DNA of 64,000 nucleotides from Malaya genurostris (lineage: Eukaryota > Arthropoda > Insecta > Diptera > Culicidae), in contig NC_080571.1 in assembly GCF_030247185.1 (NCBI RefSeq), forward strand, positions 251,507,771 to 251,571,770, in the 5' to 3' direction. Both the position numbers and the translations under genes were made by a program. A model generated the notes under the pieces. That model was given only the letters and a program-made list of their open reading frames with translations. It was not told the DNA's origin and did not search any database. Position 1 is the stretch's first letter. Every line of letters starts with the position of its first letter. This document shows, one piece after another, positions 45,086 to 56,920 of this stretch.

Positions 45086-45769
45086 TTTTATTTCATAACG
45101 CAAATACCTTTTCTACGCGATTATGAAATCAAAAATCGCGTTATTTCAAATAAAACACGCTAAAAGTAGTGTAAATTGAGGTTTCAGTGTATGACACTAA
45201 CTTACAATCGACAAATCAGCAATGGTTTTGACGTAGGACTACGTCTTTCTTTACTATGCTCACCTGGAAACATTTTCAAAATTTCACAACACGAAATTAC
45301 TCCAGATTTGTTTCCTTTTTCTCTGTTTGAGTATTTTCTCTAATTCTTTCACGAAAAGAATGGACAAAGATATAAGTTTGTTGTTAATACCACGTTTATT
45401 ACGAAAACATTGTCTAAATAGTGAAAAAATTGGTAGAAACACGAAACATTAAAATCAACCGAATCTATCAATAGATGCACGTTCACTAGTTTCAGTCTAT
45501 AATAATCCATGAAAGGAGACACATCTAGTGGGCAGATCGCCATCTACGTCAAGACAGTGCAACTACACCTGGCATTATTCTACTGGTGCTTCAGTAAATG
45601 GCGAATTTGAGGTTTCGTTCACCCCGCCTAAACACAGAAAAACAACAACTAGTTCTTCCGTGAGCCTATCTGCTGTTGGACATTCACAGTGTGAGTTTCG
45701 CTTCAAACAAAAATGATTGCATCATCCAGCTTTTGGTCGTTTGCATTGGAGGAAAATAAAACAAAAAGT
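45086..45769. other. No recognised feature
   Basis: AT-rich sequence. The 62-codon frame at 45528 has no recognisable domain. Confidence 0.45.
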
Positions 45770-46177
45770 GGACAACGATGGGGAACATCATACAAAATCA
45801 GCCGTTCTAATGGCTTTGAATGTTGTCTAAAGGTTACTTTCTTTGTAAATCAAAGGTAAATACCATCAGTTTAGTGCAAACCTAGAATAATTTGATAGGT
45901 TATGCACTTTTCACAGTGCAAAATTCGTATCAAACGAATGCAGATAAAGCCAGCATACGGCACATCAGTATAGTAGAAAATACCACCTTCTGAAAGTCTG
46001 AAATGAATCCCGCGATTATATCATTCAGCTGCTAGTCGTTTGCGCGTGTGAGTAACAGAAGAAATACATTTAATAGGGCCGAAAAATTAAAAACGATAAT
46101 CCGAAATGAAGTAGTCAACCTTTAAATTCTATACGTTGTACTCATTAGAACCGCCCTTTTGAACGTTTGATCTCTTA

Positions 46178-46702
46178 CAGGGTCCGGCACTCGAAGTGTA
46201 ACCAATTAAAAAGGCCATAAATTCAGTTTTACTTTTACTTTTACTTAATTCAAAGTACAAAATGTGTAAAAATAATACAAAATTCAGAATCAATTCACTT
46301 TTGCTCGATATGACCACCTTTTGCCTTGACTATGGCCTTGAGACGGTCAAAAAACGAATCGCAAGCTGCCCGAATGTGACTTGCAGGTATCTTTTAGTTC
46401 GGACTTTGCTCTCCAAAATGGCCCAAAGAGAATAATCCATTGGATTCGCATCTGGTGAAGTCGAGAGCCATTGTGTGGACGTGATGAAGTTCGGAACGTT
46501 GTTTTTCAGCCATTCTTGGTTCACTCGAGCTTTGTGAGACGGTGCCGAGTCCTGCTGAAACGTCCATGGTCTGCCACCAAAATGTTTGTCTGCCCACGGC
46601 TTCAAAGCAACCTCCAGAATACTTTCCCGATAATATGTTGCATTTACCTTGACGCCAGGCTCGAAGGTCTGAAGTTTGTTACACTTCGAGTGCCGGACCC
46701 TG
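46178..46702 (-). mobile_element. Internally deleted mariner-superfamily element (DD37D), 525 bp
   Basis: Perfect 25-bp inverted ends (46178-46202 and 46678-46702; outer bases CAGGGTCCGGCACTCGAAGT) are flanked by TA on both sides. Only the C-terminal third of the transposase is left, abutting the right end. This is how non-autonomous derivatives arise. Identical ends imply it could still be mobilised by a related transposase. Confidence 0.93.
46295..46660 (-). pseudogene. DD37D transposase, C-terminal fragment
   Basis: It begins near 'GVKVNATYYRESIL' right after the inverted end and runs through 'PWADKHFGGRPWTFQQDSAP' (second Asp) and 'SPDANPMDYSLWAILESK' (third Asp). I count 37 residues between them, the ITmDD37D/maT-like spacing. 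A frameshift follows 'TKRYLQV'. The normal C-terminus ('DRLKAIVKAKGGHIEQK') is found in another frame, ending at 46295. The DNA-binding half and first Asp are absent. Confidence 0.88.
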
Positions 46703-46870
46703 TATGTTCATTATTCGCTTCGTTTGCAGTGCGGCTTTCGCTTCAAACAAGTGCGGAACATTCTAGAAAGTATGAACACAACGGAGAGAATACATTTACA
46801 AATCGACAGTTCTAAGGGCCATAAATGATAGTGTTATAATTCGCAATTACGGTCAAATCATTTAGTTCCA

Positions 46871-48628
46871 AACCATTTTCAGTGTTTCTACATAGAATCA
46901 AGCAAAATGTTAATTGGGTTTCCTCATTAATTTTATTTTATGAAATCGATTTTCAATCAAAATAAGTATCTTTACTAATCCATACGACGTCCAACTTCAT
47001 GGGTGCCACGACTCGGTGCGGAACGTTAGCGCTGTAGGGAAGGCGCACACAAGCATGTGACAGATTAACTTTGTGCGCCTTTCGCCAAACGAGAGGCAAC
47101 CGATTTGTTCGGAATTTTGCTCATGGAAATAATTGTCAACTAAGTTCAAAGTTGGAGAAATGGTAACCTTCGGTTCTTTTCCAAATCCAAAGCATTTTAC
47201 AAAGATCTAATGAGATTTTACTTGAAATGGATAATTTATTAGTAGAACAATGTACCAAAATAAATGTGCATTTTTAAAGTGATCTGCCCCTTTTCAACAG
47301 CATTCCTACATCAATCTCTTGACTATTAGATCGACTCTTATTAGTAACATATGGATTTTGGTTTGTGTGAAAACATACGAACCAAAAAAAATGGACTCTG
47401 TTTGCCTTGATTTGTATTTGTCTTGTATGTGACGAAATTAAATCAATAGCCCAATTATATGCCATAACATCTATATGCTTGCTAGTGTTACGGATCTCGA
47501 CATTTGGTTTTTTTTCGCCAAGTTTGTGTTCAATTTTTACTTCATACGTTGAGTTTCTCTTGCGGTTGTTTAACGTAGCCTTTCGTGGTCTCTTCATGGA
47601 TCTACCAGTCTGACATCACAGTAAAGTGCGGTGGCAAAAAAGGTTACTAATACACTACAATTTTTTTAATGCACATATGACAGCTTTCCCAATCAGTAGG
47701 GGAAGATGTTCGGTTGCTGGCACCCCACCGTAACTTTTCACAGAAAGCAGATAGCGTCATTACGACAAATGTCATGTGTGTGTGTAATAGCAGCACATTC
47801 TTTTTATGCCGAATACCGATGTAAACAGACGCTTGTACTTTTTGCTGTGCTCAAAACAAATTTATTTCCGTTAAACTCAACACAAAAGTTTTTATGACTT
47901 TTTTTAGAGTATCATAAATTGAAAAACATCAATCGAGAAGGTGAGTGGATTGAATATTTATGAAGTAAAATCGATCTATTTCGTGATTTAACACCGGATG
48001 CTATCAAAATTTTCGCAACCAAAGATTTGTTTTGTCATTTTCAAAATGTCTACCGATTTCGGTTACCGGCACTCCATTTTTTCGACAAATTGTGAAAAAG
48101 AAAAGGGTGCCGATAACAGAGCACTCTCCCTTGCACTGAACCAAACAACTCCATATATATGGAATATTTCTCGATATACACTACACAAAAAATAAGCTGT
48201 AAATACGGTTTAAAATTGCAATCTGATACTAACTCGGAAGTGAACTAATTGTTATAGAAAAATTCCATTTTATGTAAATGTGTGTGACATGTTAACGCAG
48301 AACTAAACAAATTAATCTTAATGCTAATTTCAGAATTTTTCCAACATTTCCGATTTTAGTATTACAATTTCTTGATTTGAAAAATTAATCCATTTGTATT
48401 CATGTTTACTGGGACAATGATTACGGTTCCAGTGTTATAAATACACAATATCCGGTTGTTTTATAAATTAATAAATGCTTCAAAACAAAAAAATTTAGCA
48501 TATGAATAAACCGTAACATGTAATTCGCCTCAACGAGAGCAATGAATTGAAGTGAAAGTAATAAGTATAACATGTACTTATGATTATTGTACTGCACTTA
48601 TCATACTATTTATTAACATTTTTTTCAG
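46871..48628. other. No recognised gene
   Basis: It contains a minus-strand frame of 107 codons (47274-47597) without a recognisable domain, and a 10-bp perfect hairpin stem at 47040-47081 ('aaggcgcaca'/'tgtgcgcctt'). It could be intron sequence if the exon at 48629 is real. Confidence 0.45.
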
Positions 48629-48824
48629 TACTAAACAAGCTTTCTATTTGGCAAACTTTGGAATGGGTTCGTCTATTCTATATATCAGAAGTTATCTGCC
48701 AAAGATCGCCCTCACAGGTTTCGTAAAGATAATCGTTTCAGCACTATTCATAACATTCGTGAGCAAAGTGGAATACTACTTTATAACTCTTGAAAGTGAA
48801 AACGATGGGTCTAAAAAAGCGTGA
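48629..48824 (+). CDS. Possible host terminal exon (membrane protein C-terminus)
   Basis: A pyrimidine-rich splice acceptor (TTTTTTTCAG ending 48628) leads into a 64-codon open frame ('TKQAFYLANFGMG...'). It contains two hydrophobic stretches ('ALTGFVKIIVSALFITFV' is the clearer) and a charged end 'ESENDGSKKA', then stop. AATAAA follows at 48862-48867. I do not recognise the protein and found no partner exon upstream. It may be a chance frame; acceptor, hydrophobic pattern and polyadenylation signal are the only support. Confidence 0.28.
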
Positions 48825-48997
48825 TTTTACATTATTTATATGCGATATTTATTTTCGTCAGAATAAAAACACACTAAAATATAAAAAAGTTCACACCTCT
48901 ATGTGGGCATCACGGCATCATCAATTATTTTTTGACATTTCACTTCTGGGTACACGCTAAACGTAAACTGTTAAACTTGACTCAAATAATAGCCTTT

Positions 48998-50460
48998 TAT
49001 CGTGAATACGACTTACTTTACTATGGGGTGCCTTTTCAAAATTTACCCTCTGAGAGAGTGATAAGTTTTTATCGTGAATATCTCTTGTTGTATCTAACGA
49101 ATCAAGATAATTTTTGCTACATGCCATCGGGAATATGATCACAATTTTATGATAAAATTTTCAGTTGTGTGACATAATCTCAAATAATTCAAAATTAAAC
49201 TTTTCTGAAATGTTTGGTATAAACGAGTATCAAAGAGGATAATTCATAAGGCGCGTTTGCTTTTCTCGTATTTTTGAAGCTCATAGCTCAGTGATCTGTG
49301 AAGGGTTTTATATAATCTAACTACCAATAGAATCGAAATTTTTCAACTTAAACGTGTATAGCAACAGCATTGAAGTATTTCAATAGTACACTAATGAAAA
49401 ACCTGTCTCATTTGACCCATGTCAACACCAGCCAATAAGAACGCGTTCTGAGGAAGAGAACAAAATATCTGCTGCTGTACAACAAATCGTTCGAGGAAAA
49501 TGTTCCGAACAGTGTTTAATATCGTAGTGAGTTCCACAATTTGGTCCTTCTGAAAGGCAGGAATGAATCCCGTACAGCATCCTGATAGTTTCTTTCAATG
49601 AAATGCAAATCCGAAATGAAATAATCGACATTAAAATTCTGTATACGGCTATTTTAATAGCCGTTAGGACCGCCCATTAGTGAAAAAGCTACAAACGAAA
49701 TCAGGTAAAAACAAGCCTCTCAACAAAAATTGAATCAGTTTGGATTCTATCGCCACTGCGAGCAGATGTGTTTTGTGTCGTCTGCACAACTAGTTTCGCT
49801 TTCGACAAGAGCGATTACGTCACAGCTGCCAGTCATTAGCATTGGTGAAAAAACAACGGTGGAGAGCATTACACAAAATCAGCCGTTCTAATGGCTCTAA
49901 AAGTTTTCTAAAGAACTATTAGGATTTGTTGTTCGCAAATCGAAAGGAAATATTCTCAGTTTAGTGCAAATCTAGAACAGTTTGGTTAGATTTGTGTACT
50001 TTTCGATGTGTGAAATTCACAGTAATCGAGATCAAGTGAAGCCTTCTTTGTTTTTGCGAAAAATGTTCCACAGTTTAATGACGTAGAGAATTACGCAATT
50101 TGACCTTTCTGAATGCTAGAAACGAATTCCTTTAGCATATTGATAGTTTCTTTCAATAAATTATGCAAATCCGAAATGAAATAATCGACATTAAAATTCT
50201 GTATGCGGCTGTTTTTATAGTCATTAGGACCGCCCATTAGTGAAAAAGCTACAAACGAAATCGGGTAGAAACAAGCCTCTCAACAAAAAGTGAAGCCTTC
50301 TTTGTTTTTGCGAAAAATGTGCAAAAGGGGAATGCTTGCTTGCATAATTCATACATTTGATCAACTAATTGATATTCGGAAGTGTTAAGGAACATGTCAG
50401 TTGTTTTCGTATTCACGACATCCAGTTATGTCTCTGGCATTACCCACCCGCCTTTTTCGT
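48998..50460 (-). repeat. Family A, long inverted copy (A4) with internal duplication
   Basis: Ends: 'tatcgtgaatacga' (48998-49011) and TCGTATTCACGACA (50407-50420), then the family leader inverted to about 50460. It aligns inversely with A1 (6137-7620). A block of about 120 bp ('aaataatcgacattaaaatt' to 'aagcctctcaacaaaaa') occurs twice, at 49619-49735 and 50180-50290. Part of the A1 open frame is preserved at 49422-49631 (-). Confidence 0.75.
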
Positions 50461-52908
50461 CACGAGATTGTGTTACTGTGATGTCTTTTCCGATTTGTAT
50501 TGGATTCGTTAAAATGATCCATATTTATAAATAATATATTTGGTAAAATTGACAGATTTTCTCATTATAAACCCAAATTATCTTATTTTAATGAGAATTT
50601 ACTCTTAAGCACTCAAGATTAACCCTGATTCAGTTCAAGGTTTCTCAGGCTAAAACGACATAACAGAGCATTTCATCCAAACTCGTTTAGCCCTAAAATC
50701 AAACGCATGATATTTAAATTACAATTCATCACGGTAAACCTGGAACTACTTCAAATCGCTCCATAGCGCTTTGTGTGATGCTTGCATTCTATCAGCGACC
50801 TTTCCGTGAAATGTTTCATGTGAGATGAAGCGTTAGCAATAACACAGAAAACAGACATCCAAGTAGAGATTTCAATGTGTGTAAGAAATTTAACGGTTGT
50901 TTTAAAAAGCAATCACCAAGTAGAAATTCTCCTGTAGAGGCGCTTCGAGCAGCCCAGTAATTCCTTATGGATTCTTGCGTGCAGAGTCGAGCGCAACGGT
51001 TAACTTTTTTGAAAAAGTTTGCACTAGCATGGATGTTTGTTCTCTGTGGCAATAACTTTGCTTATATTTATAGATACGCAGGCTTAGTTTTGCTTTTGCA
51101 TTAAATGACACCAATCATAGCGATGCTTCCCAACTGATATGTCGCTTACACCTTCAATTCCATCTTCTTCGTTAGCGAAAACCAGTAAAAAAAATATCCA
51201 AGATTGAAACTAAACTGACTGGTCAGTAAGTGTTCAAAACATTTTTAATGTTCCCATGAATTTTTAATTTGAACCCCTATAAAGTAAACAAAGATGCGTT
51301 CCACATCAAAAAGTCGCCCGGAAGCAGGAACCTGCATTCTTAGGTAATTTTTCTCACAAAATCAATTTCTGCTTGAAACTTATTTTGCAACTAAGCAAAC
51401 AGCCATAAGATATGCAATCAAAATTAATAACAACCTCTTCTGTCGGTTTTCAAGCTCGCCTACTGTTGTCCTGGACTAGAACATATAAAAACACTACACG
51501 CTTGTACCACCATCTTTCGTAAAATAATCTCCCCCTCCCTTGCCAGTACGCCTTGGGACGGTTTCATCCGAACATAGAATTTGTTTTCTGCTTCAAAGAA
51601 CCAGTTTCCCACTCAATGCTGCAACCAGCATCGAAAATCAGCAGCTGAAAAAAGGCGGAAAACCTCGTTGACAGCTTATTATCGCTGGCATTATCCCTTC
51701 CTCATCAACAGTTAACACAGCCCCTGATAGGGCTAAACGCTGAAAGATGCTGGTAGGAGCAAACGCCGCACGGATTCTAGAAGGAAGGAAGGTGGGGGTG
51801 GGCCAGACTGCGGGCTAGTCTGAAATAAAAACAACGTAAGCAAAAGTTTTTGGAGAATACAGGTTGAAACAAAAGCCGTTCCCGGTGATAGCAAACCTTT
51901 GCTTTTTGGCTGTCATCGCTACCTTCCGACAAAAATTGCACTCTCCCATACCGACATGCTGTACACGGAATAGGGTGATCCGCCATGAATCACACTTGCT
52001 GCCGTTAAAATATCACTTATGAGACGCGATGATGATTTTCCGAGGTTAGCTTTGACGCACAAAATGGATTAAGGATTTTCTGTTAAAAACTGAAGGTAGT
52101 AACCCTGTCCCAGCTCTATTTTCCCTATCTATACAGATCCTATTCAACCAATCTCGAGACTTGAGAGGCCTTTGTATAGCATCCCTGTGCTCAAAAAACG
52201 CTATCCTGCCGAGTGATCGTACGATGACACGAGCCCTCATTTTTCCCGTTCTGTCTTTGCCTTTCCAGCGTATCGCTTTTCCTGCAGAAAAACTTTCCAT
52301 GGATCTTGAACCCATGAGCCGGGCGCTTGTCTGCCAACCGGTAAGGCAAGTAAGCATAAGGCAAACCTGCTAAGCGAACGATGAAAAGAAGCGAAAAATT
52401 GCTTACAATGAGATGCAAGCTGGCGATAAATAATAATCTGCACTTTGAAAATCAAGATAAACTTTTGCCTCTTCTTGCCTTCTTCGCCAACAATGGGTGC
52501 ATCGACAGGGCGTCGGGGTGCTGATGAAACGGAGGGGTAACGAATCCTAGAAGTAGGACATCAGGTAAACAGGTGCAACAAAGATCTGATAGCTTTTCAA
52601 GTGTCTTGCTGCTGGTTGGCACCAAGGCGGCAGCAGCAACGGCGGCGGTTGAACCTGGGCGGGTGTTGTTTGTTTTCCAGGGACGCTGCAGTTTTCCTTT
52701 TGTGGAAACTTCAATACACGGTCGGAACAGATGCATCATCTGAATGTTGAACGAGAAAGCTGAATATTGGAAGGTTCTCTCAATCTACCTGTATGGTACA
52801 TGGTTTTTACAGAGTTCTTCTTCTTTTTCTTCTTCGTCTTCCGTTAGACACCATTTCAGGGTTGAATTTCCTGCTTGGAGGGTTATTACTTGCCGATATG
52901 TTACACAT

Positions 52909-52909
<1 letters not shown>
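50461..52909. other. No recognised gene
   Basis: About 2.4 kb without identifiable repeats or domains. 51480-52740 is GC-richer, with overlapping frames of 60-103 codons on both strands (for example 52046-52357 and 52452-52739, -) and a CT-rich tract at about 52820-52845. It is the best candidate for non-element host DNA here, but no exon can be defended. Confidence 0.45.

Positions 52910-52956
<47 letters not shown>
52910..52956. repeat. (CA)n microsatellite
   Basis: An uninterrupted CA run of about 23 units. It produces spurious His-Thr frames. Confidence 0.97.
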
Positions 52957-52958
<2 letters not shown>

Positions 52959-53088
52959 AATTCCACTCTAGAGATATTTCAAACATTTATGAATGGAAGA
53001 AATATATCCAATTGATTTTCATAAGTGTGCTAACCTCAAAATAATTCTTTATGACATTCTGAGAAAGCAATCATACATAGAAAGAAAT

Positions 53089-53415
53089 TATTAATTTTAC
53101 AATTGACATAATTCTTCAAACGATACAATTCATAACTACTTAACTTCTCAAATGACGCAATATTCCACTCGTACAGAAATTTACTGGCTCCGAGTGTGAT
53201 TTGCACTCGGCTAGCAAGTGAGACTGTATGAATTTATATGCAGCTAAGCAGATATGTGCTTCTGTGGCTTAGTCGACTAACTGGTGTGGTTTGTGATCTA
53301 ATATTTTTCGGTTCAAGTCGCGTTGTTGATGTCGATCTTTTGATTTTTATTTCATTCTTTTTAAAGCCATGTAATTTTCAAATCACACAATTTTACATGT
53401 TCTTGAATATAAATT
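53089..53415 (+). mobile_element. tRNA-like repeat family G, direct copy
   Basis: It aligns along its length with the reverse complement of 53706-54031. The middle looks tRNA-derived: 'gtggcttagtcgactaac' (A-box-like) and 'ttcggttcaagtcgcg' (B-box-like). The flanks are 'caaacgatacaattcataac' and 'catgtaattttcaaatcaca'. A SINE-like origin is likely, though the tRNA-like part is internal rather than at the 5' end. Confidence 0.65.
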
Positions 53416-53509
53416 TATGTAAAATATGACGCTCCATTTATGTGCATCTAATAAGATATAAAATCACAAGAATTTTTCGAACTGTGTATTTTATGTACCT
53501 ATCTGGATA

Positions 53510-53705
53510 CCTGAATGGCTACAGCGTGACTTCACGCCAGTACCGGGCGTATTGTAGAGCTCCATCTTCGTCGGTCTTGGGCGATGTTTCTCCAGTTCCT
53601 CCGAACGTTTAGGGATCCAAGGTCCTCCTCCACTGCATACAGCCAGCGCGTTCGTGACCTTCCACGAAGTCGCTGACCACTACCTGGTTCTCTACTGAAC
53701 TCAAA
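53510..53705 (-). pseudogene. RTE-clade LINE C-terminal fragment
   Basis: The minus translation reads 'FSREPGSGQRLRGRSRTRW' and 'LYAVEEDLGSLNVRRNWR', the typical RTE-clade C-terminal block (compare 'RRGAQRARWIDQVEGDF' in the copy at 60928). It sits between two inverted family-G repeats and is cut off at both ends. Confidence 0.75.
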
Positions 53706-54031
53706 TTTATATTCAAAAATATGTATAATTATGTGATTTGAAAATTACATGACTTGAAATCGAATGAAATAAAAAACAAAAGATCGATAGAAACAGCGCG
53801 ACTTGTACCGAGAAACATTAGCTTACTAAGCACGACAGTTATCGACTGAGCCATCGAAGCGCATATCTGCTCGATGAATTATTGATGCATATAAATCCTC
53901 ATAGCGGCTAATGATAACCAAATGAAAATTACACTCGGAACCTGTAAAATTATGTGCGAATGGTATATTTAGTTTTTTGACAAGTTAAGTTATTATGAAC
54001 TGTATCGTTTGTAGAATTACGTCACCTGTAA
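53706..54031 (-). mobile_element. tRNA-like repeat family G, inverted copy
   Basis: The reverse complement follows 53089-53415: 'caaacgatacagttcataat', 'gatggctcagtcgataactg', 'ctcggtacaagtcgcg' and 'catgtaattttcaaatcaca'. Together the two copies form a large inverted repeat with about 290 bp between, two thirds of it LINE sequence. Confidence 0.65.
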
Positions 54032-54260
54032 AATCATCGTCCGCAGTCTAAACATCTGATTCGTCGTTGATCGGCTTTCGCGAAAACCAGCCTGGTATTC
54101 GCCGACGAAGGACTCCTCAAGCGGACTCAGTCTGTTAGACAGTATGCGGGACAGTAATTTGTACGCCGAATTCAGAATGGTAATCCCTTTGTAATTGCCG
54201 CACTCTAGTCTGTACCCTTTCTTGGATGTTGGGCATATGAGGCAATCCAAATTTCATGTA
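54017..54260 (-). pseudogene. RTE-clade LINE reverse transcriptase fragment
   Basis: 'CGNYKGITILNSAYKLLSRI', 'NRLSPLEESFVGEYQAGFRE' and 'SRSTTNQMFRLR' are the fingers/early palm block of RTE-clade reverse transcriptases. The catalytic region is absent. Order and orientation fit the C-terminal piece at 53510-53705 if both belonged to one minus-strand copy with the palm lost and family G inserted between. Confidence 0.85.
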
Positions 54261-54779
54261 TTGCAATGCAATTCTCCTACACCCGTTTCCACAACCGTTT
54301 TGTAGCGTACCTTTAGCTTTTGCTACTCTAGTTTGTCTATTACAATTCGACAAGTACGGGCATAAAGTAATCAAAAAATACACTGACCTGCAAAAGTTTG
54401 AACTGACTTAAACATTTTCATCATTTTATTCATCGTCCTCAGATAGTTGTAACGGACTGGATAAAAATCACATTTGGCAAATGAGTTACAATATTCCCAA
54501 TATTTGTACTACTCCTCGTAGAGAATGACCCATTTAAAATCACTATCTGAGCACGTTTTTCTTTCGACATTTGCTGATGATCTTGTCATTGCCCAGTTAG
54601 TGCAATGTACTAATGTGAATTCAAGTGTCAAATCGTCTAGATTGAAGCTTATGTTTCTTGAAATCGCAAGCAGATAAGCTTCGATGACAAAAAAGATTTT
54701 CCTATCAGGAACCAGAACTTTTTGGCTCAAGTGGCACGTTCCCTTCTTGGTTGGTAAACGACTGGACAATGCGCAATTC
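54261..54779. other. No recognised feature
   Basis: AT-rich spacer between LINE fragments. The minus-strand frame at 54509-55069 runs antisense into the RTE 5' region and is not a gene. Confidence 0.5.
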
Positions 54780-56366
54780 AGGCCCCAATGTGGTCCAGTA
54801 ACTCCTATCCCTACCTCCCCGCGGTGCCGGCTGGGGTGCGAGTAACAATAGGAAAGATTGGGTAACCAACCCCGGTGTGACTTTGGTCGTATGCTGACAG
54901 GGAAGGGGGGGATTGCTTTCTCTTTACAGAGAGCAAGCCTACCCGAGAGCAAGCCTACCCCGAGTCTTTTCCCCATGTTGGGGCGGCTCGAAACAGCGTC
55001 TGTTCTCCATGTTAGGAGCGACTGATTACCGTCCTTGTGCCAGTGTGGGACTCTAAACAGTGCTGACACGATGGCCCTCCGGCGAGACAGGAGGTTAGTG
55101 CATGCCTAACAAGCCGCCTGGAAAACACTTGTTACAAATAATCAGGATATAAATACGACTAGGAATACTCGGAAAAAACCTACGCGACGAAATAAGGATT
55201 GGACGATTGGAAGCTTGGCACATGGAACTGCAAACCGCTGGGCTTTCCAGGATACGACCGAATGCTGCATGATGAGCTTCAAATCCGCGGCTTCGATGTC
55301 GTAGCACTGCAGGAACTTTGTTGGACGGGACAGAAGGTGTGGAAAAGTGGGCATCGAGCGGCTACCTTCTACCAGAGCTGTGGTACAACCAGCGTTCTAG
55401 GAACGGGATTTGTAGTGTTGGGCAAGATGCGCCAGCGCGTGATTGGGTGGCAGCCAATCAGTGATAGGATGTGCGTATTGAAGATCAAGGGTCGTTTCTT
55501 CAATTACAGCATCATCAACGTGCACTGCCCACATGAGACGAGACCCGATGACGAGAAGGAAGCATTCTACGCGCAGCTGGAACAAACCTACGACAGCTGT
55601 CCACGGCGGGATGTAAAACTTGTCATCGGCGACATGAATGCAATGTACAGGTCCGTGATCGGGCTGGAGAGCCTGCACGCGGTAATAAACGACAACGGTC
55701 AACAATGCGTAAACTTTGCAGCCTCCCGAGGAATGGTAGTTCGAAGCACTTTCTTCCCCCGCAAAGATATCCACAAAGCCACCTGAAGATCACCTGATTA
55801 ACATACGGAAAATCAAATCGACCACGTTCTCATCGACGAGCGATTCTTCTCCGACGTCATCAATGTCCGCACTTACCGCAGCGCCAACATTGATTCTGAT
55901 CACTACCTTGTTGCAGTTTGTATGCGCTCAAAACTATCGACGGTGCACAACACTCGTCGCACAGGAACGCCGGGACTCAATCTCGAGCAGCTAGGTAGCG
56001 TCCGTACTGCAAAGGAATACGCGCAACAACTGGAGGAAGTGCTACCAACGGAAGAGCAGCTTGGCGCGGCGACTGTTGAAGACCGCCGTGAGTAGCACTG
56101 CTTCAACTGACTGGTTTGACGTCGAATGTCAGCAGTTGGACGAAGAGAAGAATGCAGTAAGGGCGAGGATACTGCAACATCGCACTAGAGCGAACGAGGA
56201 AAGATACAGACAGGCACGGAACAGACAGAACACGGTTTTCCGGAGGAAAAAGCGCCACCAGGAAGACCAAGATCGCGAAGCGATGGAACAGCTGTACCGC
56301 GCAAATGATACACGGAAATTCTATGAGAAGGTGAACCGCTCACGTAGAGGCTATACCAGTTCCTAG
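54780..56366 (+). pseudogene. RTE-clade LINE, 5' region and endonuclease; 3'-truncated
   Basis: A GC-rich 5' leader (about 54780-55195), which includes a 16-bp tandem duplication near 54940-54960, precedes an APE-type endonuclease. Visible motifs are 'LGTWNC', 'ALQELCW', 'FNYSIINVHCPHET' and 'VIGDMNA'. After a frameshift near 55790, 'SDHYLVAV' completes the active-site set. The Gln/Arg-rich linker ('QHRTRANEERYRQARNRQN', 'FYEKVNRSRRGYT') is open at 56061-56366, and the copy ends there, before the reverse transcriptase. LINE copies are normally 5'-truncated, so loss of the 3' part implies later deletion. A short in-frame gap removes residues after 'GDMNA' compared with 63000. Confidence 0.85.
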
Positions 56367-56404
56367 TTCCCGGTTCTAAATTTACCGGAAAAAGTGGTCA
56401 TTAC

Positions 56405-56920
56405 CTCAAAAACCTATTCTTAAATTATCTAGTGGTGTGATGTCTTTTTCATCAATACAGTCGTGTTAAGACATTTTTCATTAAAATAACTTTGGGATCA
56501 ATTTTGACACCAATTTATTGAGATTGATTGGAGTAGTTCACAAAAGCAAGCTTCAGGGCTTATGTCACATATTCGGCAACATTTATCAGCCCTAACGTAT
56601 AGGTACTCTCGAATGTGATAATAGGTCACTATTAGACATAAATGTATCGATAGGAAAAATTGATTTGTCGATATGTCCATATGTTTTTAGAAATCGACCC
56701 CCAGCTCAATTTTAGTCTCGAACGATCGGTGATATCGGTTAATCCATGCATAAGAAAATTGAGCGCGAATGAGTTTTGGCGTTTACGTCACTTATGCCAT
56801 TATATCGCCCGAACCGTAAGTGACATTATTAAAAAAAGCCTACTATTATTGAATATTGTCTGAATCCGACTTACGGTTCTGTAACTTTAGAGTGAAGTCT
56901 GTTCATAATTGAAAAGGTTT
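56405..56920. repeat. Family B copy
   Basis: The head 'attatctagtggtgtgatgt' and 'ttttgacaccaatttattga', 'gtttacgtcacttatgccat' and 'gacttacggttctgtaactt' follow in family order. It is the uninterrupted comparator for the copy at 34330. Confidence 0.65.

Larger units (their letters stand above)
45770..46870 (-). repeat. Family A copy (A9) split by a DD37D mariner-like element
   Basis: 'aatcagccgttctaatggct' and 'ttagtgcaaacctagaataa' match A4 (49.9 kb) and, inverted, A1 and A2. The text up to 46177 and from 46703 onwards flanks the DD37D element. Confidence 0.6.

Noticed and set aside
47040..47081. Perfect 10-bp hairpin stem, possible regulatory RNA
   Set aside because: Short and isolated. 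Stems of this size occur by chance in 64 kb, and no repeat or transcript context supports it.
53259..53325. Possible tRNA gene with 'ttcggttcaagtcgcg'
   Set aside because: The same tRNA-like text recurs within an inverted 330-bp repeat, and pairing of the arms is poor. It is a SINE-like repeat.
54509..55069. 186-codon minus-strand open frame
   Set aside because: It runs antisense through the RTE 5' leader into AT-rich spacer and has no domain. GC-rich LINE leaders commonly leave such frames open.
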